DNA from: an uncultured Prosthecobacter sp.
Lineage (GTDB): Bacteria; Verrucomicrobiota; Verrucomicrobiia; Verrucomicrobiales; Verrucomicrobiaceae
Assembly (NCBI GenBank): GCA_937941745.1
Contig: CALDGV010000289.1
Coordinates: 1-16,020, forward strand
Length of the DNA: 16,020 bases
Direction: 5' to 3'
Shown here one piece after another: positions 7,941 through 14,234 of the stretch. Position numbers and translations under genes: made by a program. The notes under the pieces are model-generated. The model had not been told where the DNA came from and made no database searches. It saw nothing but the letters and a program-made list of their open reading frames with translations. Position 1 is the first letter of the stretch. Each line of letters begins with the position of its first letter.

Positions 7941-10724
7941 TCAGGGAGCTGGCGTTGGCTCTTCGAGATAAACAGCACCCGAGAGCTGCGTGGCCGGGAG
8001 TCCGGCCTGATCGAGCAGGAAGTAGCCGATGCCGGTGGGCACTCCCTGGATGGGAACAATCATGCCAAAGAAGCTGGTTTTCTTCCTGGCCGTGGCTTCA
8101 AACGAACCGCTGAAAAGCCCGTTCGCTGCCGTGCCGGGAGTGAGTGCCGTCTTTGCAGCCACGGAAGCGACGGATGCCTTGTAGGAGGCCTGCACCGTCA
8201 CCGTGGTATCAGGATTCTGGGCAAAGGTGCCCAGGTTGGCGTTCTCGAAGCCCAGGTCCAGCGTCGAACCAGCCGCGAGGCCGAGAAGAGTGTTCGAGGC
8301 CGGTGCACGGTAGGCGCCTCCCACCAGGGTCACTTCAAAGTTGAAGCCGGCGCGATACAACTTGGCGGCATTGTTCTGCAGGCGGATCCATGCCCCAGAA
8401 CCGGCGATCTCGTTGTCAGCGGGGTTGGTGTTCAGAAGCGTGTTGATCACGAAGTCACCCGTGAAGGCACCCCTGTTGCCATACAGTGTCTGGAAAAGGA
8501 AGCCCTCTCCATTCGGCCCAAGGAAGGTGGAACCAGTGATGGACTCACCGTCGCCATGACGACCCGTGAAGGCAAAAGTGCCGTCCGCCTTGACGGAGAA
8601 GCTCGTGTAACCAAAGCCCTGGGGAACGCTGAGGTTGCCCTCATTGGAATCCCCCTCTTCAAGACCGATGGCCATGTTGTAGTTGCCAAGGTAGCTGTCT
8701 GCCTTGGTGTTTTTGCCATCCCAGATGCGGCGCCAGCCCGTGAAGAGAACTTCATCCATGCTGCCAGCGGCAGTGATCCGTCCCTGGCTGATGTAGTTGT
8801 TGTCCAGGTCAAACTCCAGCAGCAGAGGAGCCGCATTGGCGCGCCTTACGGTGAGGGCCACCGAGACGGTGGCGGTCAGCGGGTCGGTGCCCGTGACCGT
8901 GACGACACCAGCGATCGGCAGTGTCACCGTGCCGAGAATGAGTTTGCCAGAAACCGTGCCTGTCGGGCTGATGATCAGGTTGTCCAGACGACCACCCAGG
9001 TTCGCACCAAGAGCGTCCACCGGCTGCACTGGACCGATGTAGGTGCCAGCAATGCCAGCAGGGAAAGCAGCCACGCTCAGCATCGGAAACGGCTGGGGGG
9101 TCTCGCTCTTGTTCACCTTGTTGGTGATCGTGACCTTCACAGAAGTCTGCCCGGCCTTGGTCGGAATGCCGCTGATGATGCCCGTCCGGGGATCCAGCTT
9201 CAGACCAGCAGGAAGAGGTGCGGCAGCGAAGGTTTCCGCGATGTTGGACTCGTCCGGCTGAAGGTTCTGCGGGATCTGGTAGAAGTAGGCTCCACCCACA
9301 ATCGCTGGAGGGAAGACGACAGGAGCCAGCGTCGGAGCCTTGTCGTAAACCACAAGTGTGATGTTGCCCGTGGTCTGGGAGGCATTGCCGCTGGTGATGC
9401 GGCAGACATACTGATCACTGTCAGCAAGGGTGAGAGCCTTGATCGTCAGCGTCTTCGTGGCAGTGCCGGCATACTTGGGTCCATCCACCAGGGGATTGAG
9501 CAGGTCCGAAGCAAGGTACCAAGCATAAGAGAGCTTGCCCGGGCCGGCGGCCACGGCGTTGAGAGAGGCCGCCTTGCCAATCTGCCCGGCCACTTTCACC
9601 GGCGTCTGATCCACGATGACCACAGCGGCGGCGGCGCTGACGCTGCCCGTGCCTGCGCCAGGAGCATTGCTCACAGACACCGAGTAATTGCCTGCATCGG
9701 CCAGGCTGAGAGGACCCTGGTTCAGCGTGGCAGATGTCGCTCCGCCAATGGGAGCGCCCTTGCTCCACTGATACTTCAGGGTGCCTGCGCCCACGGCCTG
9801 CACCGCCAGGTTCAAGGCACCACCCGTGGGGAGCACTGCGGGAGCAGGAGGCACGAGGATCGTAGGGCGAGCTGTCACCACGTTCAGGAAGATGTCACTG
9901 CTGTCCTCAGCGCCAGCGGTGTTGGAGACAAGGCAGTCATAGTTGCCGCGGCCCGCAAGGCCCACGGAGGCGATGGTGTAGCTGGTGCCGGTGGCTCCTG
10001 GGATGGCCACGCCATCACGACGCCACTGGTAGGCCAGAGGGGCTGTGCCTTCGACCACGGACACATTGAAGGTCACCCGGGTGCCGACCAGGAACTGCGT
10101 GGCCGCAGGAGTCGTGGTGATGGCAACGCCGCTGACGGGGATCAAAGCACCGCCCGTGGTGTGGGAGCTGGCTGAACCACCGATGTTGCTGCCGTTCGCC
10201 AGCGCACCCAGGTGGGCGACGAGTTCAGGAGCACCGGAGTCCGGGCTGACAAAGGTGTCGAGAACCAGTGCCGTAGGTTCAACCCAGCGCTGATTGGTCG
10301 TGAAGATGGCCTGCTGGGTGGCCACAGCTGGATTCACGTTGTTCAGAACCCATATACAGACCTTTTCCCCGGCGATGTCCGTGGAGGTGCTGGCGCTGTC
10401 ATAGTAGGAGCGTCCTTCGTAACTGGCGGTGTGGTCGTAGGTGGCCGCGATGTCAAAGAAGCCGTTCAAAGTGGCCGCAGTGATGGGGCCGCTCTGGCTG
10501 TACACCTGGGTGAAGGCGGCATCCAAGGCTGCGTAGTCTTCGGAGTTCGCCGCAAAATCAAAGTCCGCAGGAAAGACACCAAAACGGATGGTCCCCTGGC
10601 TGACAGCGTTCGTGCCGCCAAGCAGCGTGAGACCGTTCGCGAGGTTGCTCGAGTAGAGATTTGCCGCCTGACTGCCTCCCAGGGAGGACAGCATCAACAG
10701 CGCTGTGAGTGCAAATTTTTTCAT
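7941..10724 (-). CDS. Large exported protein with three Ig-like modules and a putative-Ig module
   Basis: 927 residues. Signal peptide MKKFALTALLMLSSLGGSQA. Residues 21-195 form an N-terminal domain (GTIRFGVFPADFDFAANSED; DIAGEKVCIWVLNN; VEPTALVLDTF) seen, as I recall, in other secreted Verrucomicrobiota proteins. Three Ig-like modules follow at about 200-283 (YQWRRDGVAIPGATGTSYTI; GNYDCLVSNTAG), 287-371 (LKYQWSKGAPIGGATSATL; DAGNYSVSVSNAPG) and 372-460 (LSYAWYLASDLLNP; DSDQYVCRITSG). Each has the core Trp and the D-x-G/D-x-Y motif but no paired cysteines. Residues 463-552 contain LPAGLKLDPRTGIISGIPTK, the signature of putative Ig (He_PIG-like) modules. Residues 555-927 form a beta-rich region with no recognised family (MDEVLFTGWRRIWDGKNTK; TGSTFLGPNGEGFLFQTLYG). 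Adhesive or ligand-binding modules on a secreted protein suggest surface or extracellular action. It follows the 339-residue gene by 43 nt, so co-transcription is likely. Confidence 0.82.
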   Translation of the reverse strand: MKKFALTALLMLSSLGGSQAANLYSSNLANGLTLLGGTNAVSQGTIRFGVFPADFDFAANSEDYAALDAAFTQVYSQSGPITAATLNGFFDIAATYDHTASYEGRSYYDSASTSTDIAGEKVCIWVLNNVNPAVATQQAIFTTNQRWVEPTALVLDTFVSPDSGAPELVAHLGALANGSNIGGSASSHTTGGALIPVSGVAITTTPAATQFLVGTRVTFNVSVVEGTAPLAYQWRRDGVAIPGATGTSYTIASVGLAGRGNYDCLVSNTAGAEDSSDIFLNVVTARPTILVPPAPAVLPTGGALNLAVQAVGAGTLKYQWSKGAPIGGATSATLNQGPLSLADAGNYSVSVSNAPGAGTGSVSAAAAVVIVDQTPVKVAGQIGKAASLNAVAAGPGKLSYAWYLASDLLNPLVDGPKYAGTATKTLTIKALTLADSDQYVCRITSGNASQTTGNITLVVYDKAPTLAPVVFPPAIVGGAYFYQIPQNLQPDESNIAETFAAAPLPAGLKLDPRTGIISGIPTKAGQTSVKVTITNKVNKSETPQPFPMLSVAAFPAGIAGTYIGPVQPVDALGANLGGRLDNLIISPTGTVSGKLILGTVTLPIAGVVTVTGTDPLTATVSVALTVRRANAAPLLLEFDLDNNYISQGRITAAGSMDEVLFTGWRRIWDGKNTKADSYLGNYNMAIGLEEGDSNEGNLSVPQGFGYTSFSVKADGTFAFTGRHGDGESITGSTFLGPNGEGFLFQTLYGNRGAFTGDFVINTLLNTNPADNEIAGSGAWIRLQNNAAKLYRAGFNFEVTLVGGAYRAPASNTLLGLAAGSTLDLGFENANLGTFAQNPDTTVTVQASYKASVASVAAKTALTPGTAANGLFSGSFEATARKKTSFFGMIVPIQGVPTGIGYFLLDQAGLPATQLSGAVYLEEPTPAP

Positions 10725-10767
10725 GGGTGGAAATCGAATGGGTGAAGGGTGTGGAAGGAGAGTCTCT

Positions 10768-11787
10768 TCATTCGGCGAAGGGCTCTGCGAGCGTCAGCGC
10801 TGCCGTGCCTGTCTGATCCTTGAGCAGAAGCGCCTTGCCCGGATGGATGGGCACTGCGCCTTGGTCCGTCGCTCCATCACCCAGCGCACGCCAGCCGCTG
10901 CCACCTGCTCCGCCCGTCTTGTAGTAGTAGCCGGTCAGCGCCCCGTTCTCCTCAAGATAGAGGACGTCCGCCGTGCCAGGCCCCGTTCCACCATCGAGAG
11001 TGGACTGGAGTCCGCTGCCCGCCAGAGTCGTGCCGACCAGGAAGGGGTTGTTCACGATGGAGAAGCCCTGGCCACCGAGCTTGGCGACCTGGCGGCCTGG
11101 CAGCATTTCACCGGAGAAACGCACAAAGATCTCCGGCGTGCCCGTGCTGCGGCGCACCACCATCACACCGGCAGTCGGCTGGATCACGGTATCGTTCTGA
11201 TCTGCTCCGGAAGGATCACTCACCAGCCTCCACTTGGCCGCCGTGCTGTTGTAGAAGTAGCCGACGAGGCTGCCTTCGTTGGTGAGATACACGATGTCCG
11301 CCGTGTCAGGCGTGGCGGCAGCGTTCAGGCCCAGGTTGTTGGTCTGGCCAAAAATGCCCGCCAGAGTGCTCAACTGATAAATCACGAACTCATCACCCAC
11401 ATTGGGGGAGGCTCCGAGAGAGGCTGTGACGGTCTCTCCTGCCGAGGCAGTGATCGCTGCGCTCAGCCCATAAGCATTGGTGCTCCCAGCCTGCTGGTTC
11501 ACCCGGCTGGTGATCTTGATGGCCTTGGCACCGGCAGGGAGAGCGGCGATCGAAGGACTGGCGGTAAGCGTCAGGTCATTGCCGGACACGGCGGACACGG
11601 TGCCGGAGCTGATAATCTTCACGTTGGAAAGTCCCAGCAGGGTGGTCTTGCCACGGAGCAGCTTCTGCGTCAGCACACCAGTGGTGCGGCTGACCGGCAG
11701 CATGGTGTCCTGCGCACGTGAAGACGCGCTGGTGGTCAGGGCGAGCATGGCCAGCCATGCGAGCTTGGATTGGGGTTTCAGAATCAT
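10768..11787 (-). CDS. Exported TIGR02597-like protein with an internal duplication
   Basis: 339 residues from the ATG at 11787. The frame is open to 11898, but only this start gives a signal peptide (MILKPQSKLAWLAMLALTTSASSRAQ). The mature protein is beta-rich. Residues 161-217 and 271-328 are recognisable copies of one unit: DTADIVYLTNEGSLVGYFYN with KWRLVSDPSG against GTADVLYLEENGALTGYYYK with GWRALGDGATD, each ending near V-x-x-x-x-T-G-T. A conserved FSIVNNPFLVG segment (242-252) sits between them. The overall layout resembles the uncharacterised TIGR02597 family of Verrucomicrobiota exported proteins; the assignment is from memory of the pattern and is moderate. No catalytic motif is visible. 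It is the first gene of the minus-strand run, 53 nt downstream of a predicted promoter -10, and the Ig-domain gene follows after 43 nt. Confidence 0.72.
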   Translation of the reverse strand: MILKPQSKLAWLAMLALTTSASSRAQDTMLPVSRTTGVLTQKLLRGKTTLLGLSNVKIISSGTVSAVSGNDLTLTASPSIAALPAGAKAIKITSRVNQQAGSTNAYGLSAAITASAGETVTASLGASPNVGDEFVIYQLSTLAGIFGQTNNLGLNAAATPDTADIVYLTNEGSLVGYFYNSTAAKWRLVSDPSGADQNDTVIQPTAGVMVVRRSTGTPEIFVRFSGEMLPGRQVAKLGGQGFSIVNNPFLVGTTLAGSGLQSTLDGGTGPGTADVLYLEENGALTGYYYKTGGAGGSGWRALGDGATDQGAVPIHPGKALLLKDQTGTAALTLAEPFAE

Positions 11788-11839
11788 GGTGTTTGGGGAA
11801 TCGACGTCAAAGCGCACCTCTGCCGGTGCATCACCGTCG

Positions 11840-11868
11840 ATAAGAACCCACTCACCGCCTCCTGCCAA
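11840..11868 (-). promoter_or_regulatory. Predicted sigma70-type promoter of the uptake gene cluster
   Basis: On the minus strand, TTGGCA (11863-11868; five of six match the -35 consensus) is followed by a 17-nt spacer and TCTTAT (11840-11845; four of six match TATAAT). The -10 lies 53 nt upstream of the ATG at 11787. It is the only well-spaced match I found in the 200 nt between the terminator and the first gene. The call rests on consensus matching alone. Confidence 0.4.
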
Positions 11869-11890
11869 AACCTCACGGGCAACACTTTCG

Positions 11891-11991
11891 TCACCCAACC
11901 AACGACGCGTTATGTGACATGTGAGGGCAGCTGCATCTTCATGGAAACATTTTTGTCACACTGAAGACCGGCATGGCTCTCCCTTGTCACA
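11891..11991. promoter_or_regulatory. Cluster of TGTCACA-type motifs upstream of the uptake cluster
   Basis: TTGTCACA occurs identically at 11953-11960 and 11984-11991, starts 31 bp apart, which is about three helical turns. The reverse complement TGTGACA occurs at 11913-11919, followed at once by a second half-copy, TGTGA. A looser copy, GTCACC, begins at 11890. All lie upstream of the predicted promoter. The density suggests a transcription-factor site, but the spacing fits neither a CRP palindrome nor a PHO box, so no regulator is named. The last copy partly overlaps the terminator T-tract. Confidence 0.3.
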
Positions 11992-12018
11992 AAAAAGGGC
12001 TGCCCGCAGGCAGCCCTT
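11991..12018 (-). terminator. Intrinsic terminator of the M29-like gene
   Basis: A perfect 10-bp inverted repeat, AAGGGCTGCC / GGCAGCCCTT (11995-12004 and 12009-12018), has a 4-nt loop. On the minus strand it runs directly into a TTTTTT tract (11991-11996), and it begins 26 nt past the stop codon at 12045. This is a canonical Rho-independent terminator. It separates the peptidase gene from the uptake cluster downstream on the same strand. Confidence 0.92.
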
Positions 12019-12044
12019 GGAAGGTTTGAAGTGCTGAAGATGGA

Positions 12045-13232
12045 TCAGTCATCCGCAGCCAGGGCATCCATCAGGTATTTGGCAGGCTGGAAGTGCTCGA
12101 TGAGGACTTCTTTTTGAGCTCCACGGGTCATCCGCACCTGCTTGATGTCAAAGTTGGGCGTTTTGTGCGGAGCAAACAGGATGTCATCATGCGTGGCGTT
12201 CTGACGACGCTTGAACTGATCGGGCGTGATGTGGCCGCCCAGATGGTCATCGCGACCCGTGGCAAGGTGACAGGTGCCGAGGACCTTCTCATCCTGGATG
12301 TCAGAACCTGAAACAGGAAGCACCTGGGTGCCAAAGCCAAGCTCGCCAAGAACTCCGGTCATAGGATCATCGAGCAGGCGGGCATTGTGAGCATCGATGG
12401 TGGCCTGCTTGCCGGCAATGAGCTCGCTCTTGATGATCCGTCCCTCTGTGACGGTGAGCTTGCCGAGGGTGCCATCCTCATACTTCATGGGGAAATGGCC
12501 TTCGGCACTGACCGGCACGAAGTACACCTCGCCAGCTGGCAGATTCGCCACATCGGGTGTCGTGCCACGGCAGAGACCATGAGACTTTTGAGCCTCCTGG
12601 CCACCAAGCTCAAGGCGCGCCGTGAGCACGGAGCCATCCTCAAGGCCGAAGTCAATCTCGACAGAGTCAGCGCGGGTCATGGCCAGACGAAGCTTTTCGG
12701 CATCGCGGCTGACCTCCTCATAATCCACGGCCAGGCCGCTGTTGAGGATGACTTCATTGAGGCCGTGAAGCGTGGCTCCGCGGAAGCCGTACTGCTTGGC
12801 AAAAGCCGTCAGAGGAGCGGTGGCCGAGAAGGTGGTGATGGCGAGGATGATGTCGTACTGAGGATAGATGTCCTTTTCGAGGCTGAGCAGGTTGCCGCTC
12901 ATGTCCACGCACTCATCGGGAAGGTCGAGATTGCTGCCGCCGGTCTGAACGTAGGCAAACATTTCTCCTCCTTTGAGGGCCAGTTCATCCATCACGCCTT
13001 CATGCAGGCGTTTGTAAAAGTATTCGTGCGCACGACGCTGGATGGCGCGGGCGGGATTTTGCAGGAAGGCCATGTCCCTGGCTTCGCTCAGGTCAGGCAG
13101 GTCGATGAGGATGCAGATCTTGCAGCCGAAGGTTGGCTGAAAGACGGTGTGAAGCAGGCGGTAGAGGTCGAATTTGGGGAACTGCCGGTTGTCAGCAGCC
13201 GATTGAACGGTGGTCATGGAGGCGGTCATCAT
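12045..13232 (-). CDS. M29 (aminopeptidase T)-like metallopeptidase homologue
   Basis: 395 residues, with no signal peptide, so probably cytoplasmic. Start chosen at 13232; ATGs at 13229 and 13217 are equally possible because there is no Shine-Dalgarno sequence. The C-terminal half carries the M29 pattern: ANLPAGEVYFVPV (E235), LGELGFG (E297), LGTCHLATG (H322) and ATHDDI (H348, D350). These correspond by pattern to the two Glu, His and His-x-Asp metal ligands of family M29 aminopeptidases. The catalytic Tyr expected about seven residues after the first His is not visible (ATGRDDHLGGH instead). The N-terminal 220 residues (RAIQRRAHEYFYKRLHEGVM; DIYPQYDIILAITTFSATAP) resemble only loosely the M29 N-terminal domain. 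It is either a divergent aminopeptidase or a metal-binding relative with altered chemistry. It is transcribed divergently from the reductase gene and ends in its own strong terminator. Confidence 0.7.
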   Translation of the reverse strand: MMTASMTTVQSAADNRQFPKFDLYRLLHTVFQPTFGCKICILIDLPDLSEARDMAFLQNPARAIQRRAHEYFYKRLHEGVMDELALKGGEMFAYVQTGGSNLDLPDECVDMSGNLLSLEKDIYPQYDIILAITTFSATAPLTAFAKQYGFRGATLHGLNEVILNSGLAVDYEEVSRDAEKLRLAMTRADSVEIDFGLEDGSVLTARLELGGQEAQKSHGLCRGTTPDVANLPAGEVYFVPVSAEGHFPMKYEDGTLGKLTVTEGRIIKSELIAGKQATIDAHNARLLDDPMTGVLGELGFGTQVLPVSGSDIQDEKVLGTCHLATGRDDHLGGHITPDQFKRRQNATHDDILFAPHKTPNFDIKQVRMTRGAQKEVLIEHFQPAKYLMDALAADD

Positions 13233-13338
13233 AGGCGGTAGGGATCGGTTTTGGGTAGCGGCAATTACGGGGGCGCAGGAATTTCTGGCCGCGCTTTTCT
13301 TTCGTGAATTTTAAGGCATCCAAGAACGGTTCCCCGCC

Positions 13339-14043
13339 ATGAAATCCAAAAGCGCTGCGAAAACCGTCCTCATCACTGGCTGCACACGAGGCCTGGGCCT
13401 TGCCATGGTGCCGGAGTTTGTCAGCCGCGGCTGGAAGGTGGCAGGCTGCGGACGAAATGCTGACACCGTTGAGGAATTGCAGCGGACATGGGGCGAAGAG
13501 CACCTTTTCCGGACCTGCGATGTGCGTGACGAAAAGCAGGTGAAGACATTCTGCGAAGCCGTCGTGAAAGGGTCCGGCGCACCTGACCTGGTCCTGAACA
13601 ACGCTGCAATCGTCAACCGCAACGCTCCTGTATGGGTAGTTCCAGGCGAGGAGTTCGACCAAGTCATCGACATCAATGTCAAAGGCACCGCTCATGTCAT
13701 GCGCCACATCATGCCGGTGATGTTGAAGCGTGGCAGCGGCGTGATCGTGAACTTCTCCTCCGGATGGGGACGCTGCACGGCCCCCGAAGTCGCGCCTTAC
13801 TGCGCCAGCAAGCATGCGATTGAAGGCCTTTCGCAGGCTGCCGCGCAGGAGACAGGAGGCAGGGTGGCTGTGATTCCCCTGAACCCTGGCATCATCGACA
13901 CCGAGATGCTGCGCAGCTGCTTTGGCGAAGGTGCGGCTGGCTTTCCTGATGCCCGTGAATGGGCACGAAAAGCCGTGCCCTACCTGATCTCCCTGCAGCC
14001 GCGTGACAACGGCCGCCCGCTCACTGTTCCTGGGGCTGATTGA
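13339..14043 (+). CDS. Classical short-chain dehydrogenase/reductase (SDR)
   Basis: 234 residues, slightly short for the usual 250, cytoplasmic. It has every hallmark of a classical SDR: nucleotide-binding TGCTRGLG (13-20), acidic CDVRD (60-64), NNAA (87-90), and the tetrad N113 (DINVKG), S141 (NFSSGWG), Y154 and K158 (YCASK), then NPGIIDTEM (182-190) after the last Rossmann strand. Arg39 in GCGRN, at the end of the second strand, is the position that usually indicates NADPH preference. The substrate loop and C-terminus (ARKAVPYLISLQPRDNGRPL) are short, and the substrate cannot be named. The gene is transcribed on the plus strand, divergent from the M29-like gene with 106 nt between them. It appears monocistronic, as the next gene starts 191 nt later behind two inverted repeats. 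Confidence 0.92.
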   Translation: MKSKSAAKTVLITGCTRGLGLAMVPEFVSRGWKVAGCGRNADTVEELQRTWGEEHLFRTCDVRDEKQVKTFCEAVVKGSGAPDLVLNNAAIVNRNAPVWVVPGEEFDQVIDINVKGTAHVMRHIMPVMLKRGSGVIVNFSSGWGRCTAPEVAPYCASKHAIEGLSQAAAQETGGRVAVIPLNPGIIDTEMLRSCFGEGAAGFPDAREWARKAVPYLISLQPRDNGRPLTVPGAD

Positions 14044-14087
14044 TACAAAAGCAGCCAAGGATTCTCCTTCAGGGATGTCACCGCAGC

Positions 14088-14107
14088 TCGTGCCGGATCT
14101 GGCACGA
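14088..14107. other. Inverted repeat after the SDR gene
   Basis: A perfect 7-bp inverted repeat, TCGTGCC / GGCACGA (14088-14094 and 14101-14107), with a 6-nt loop, lies 44 nt past the SDR stop. It lacks a following T-tract, so it is at most a weak terminator; it could equally be an operator. Confidence 0.4.
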
Positions 14108-14148
14108 ATCATGCATTTGCAGAAATCCCCCCATCTGTTGAGCTGCTG

Positions 14149-14195
14149 GTGTCGAGAACCGTGACCTTGGTCCTTTTGGACGAAGGTCTCGGCAC
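14149..14195. other. Long imperfect hairpin in the leader of the beta-strand-repeat gene
   Basis: A two-part stem. The outer arm is GTGTCGAG / CTCGGCAC (14149-14156 and 14188-14195; eight pairs with one G-U). The inner arm is ACCTTGGTCC / GGACGAAGGT (14164-14173 and 14178-14187; ten pairs with one mismatch) around a TTTT loop. A 7-nt bulge sits on the 5' side. It ends 39 nt before the ATG at 14235. It may be an RNA leader structure or part of the SDR transcript end; no T-tract follows. Confidence 0.4.
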
Positions 14196-14234
14196 AGGCA
14201 GACGACCACTCGACGGACATCGACTCCCCCCATC

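Noticed and set aside
6110..10175. Two long plus-strand open frames (6110-7909 and 7875-10175) opposite the beta-helix and Ig-domain genes.
   Set aside because: Their products are low-complexity, rich in Gly, Ala, Arg, His and Val, with no signal or domain. The opposite strand encodes proteins with signal peptides and clear domains, so these are G+C-driven antisense shadows.
1..11787. A SusC/SusD polysaccharide-utilisation locus.
   Set aside because: The receptor has a SusC-like N-terminal domain, but there is no SusD-like lipoprotein and no glycoside hydrolase or polysaccharide lyase in the window.
11890..11991. PHO box or CRP site in the TGTCACA cluster.
   Set aside because: There are no direct repeats at 11-bp spacing and no TGTGA-N6-TCACA palindrome; only half-site-like matches are present.
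13192..14220. A 342-codon minus-strand frame across the SDR gene.
   Set aside because: The plus strand encodes a complete SDR with all catalytic motifs; the antisense product matches nothing recognisable.
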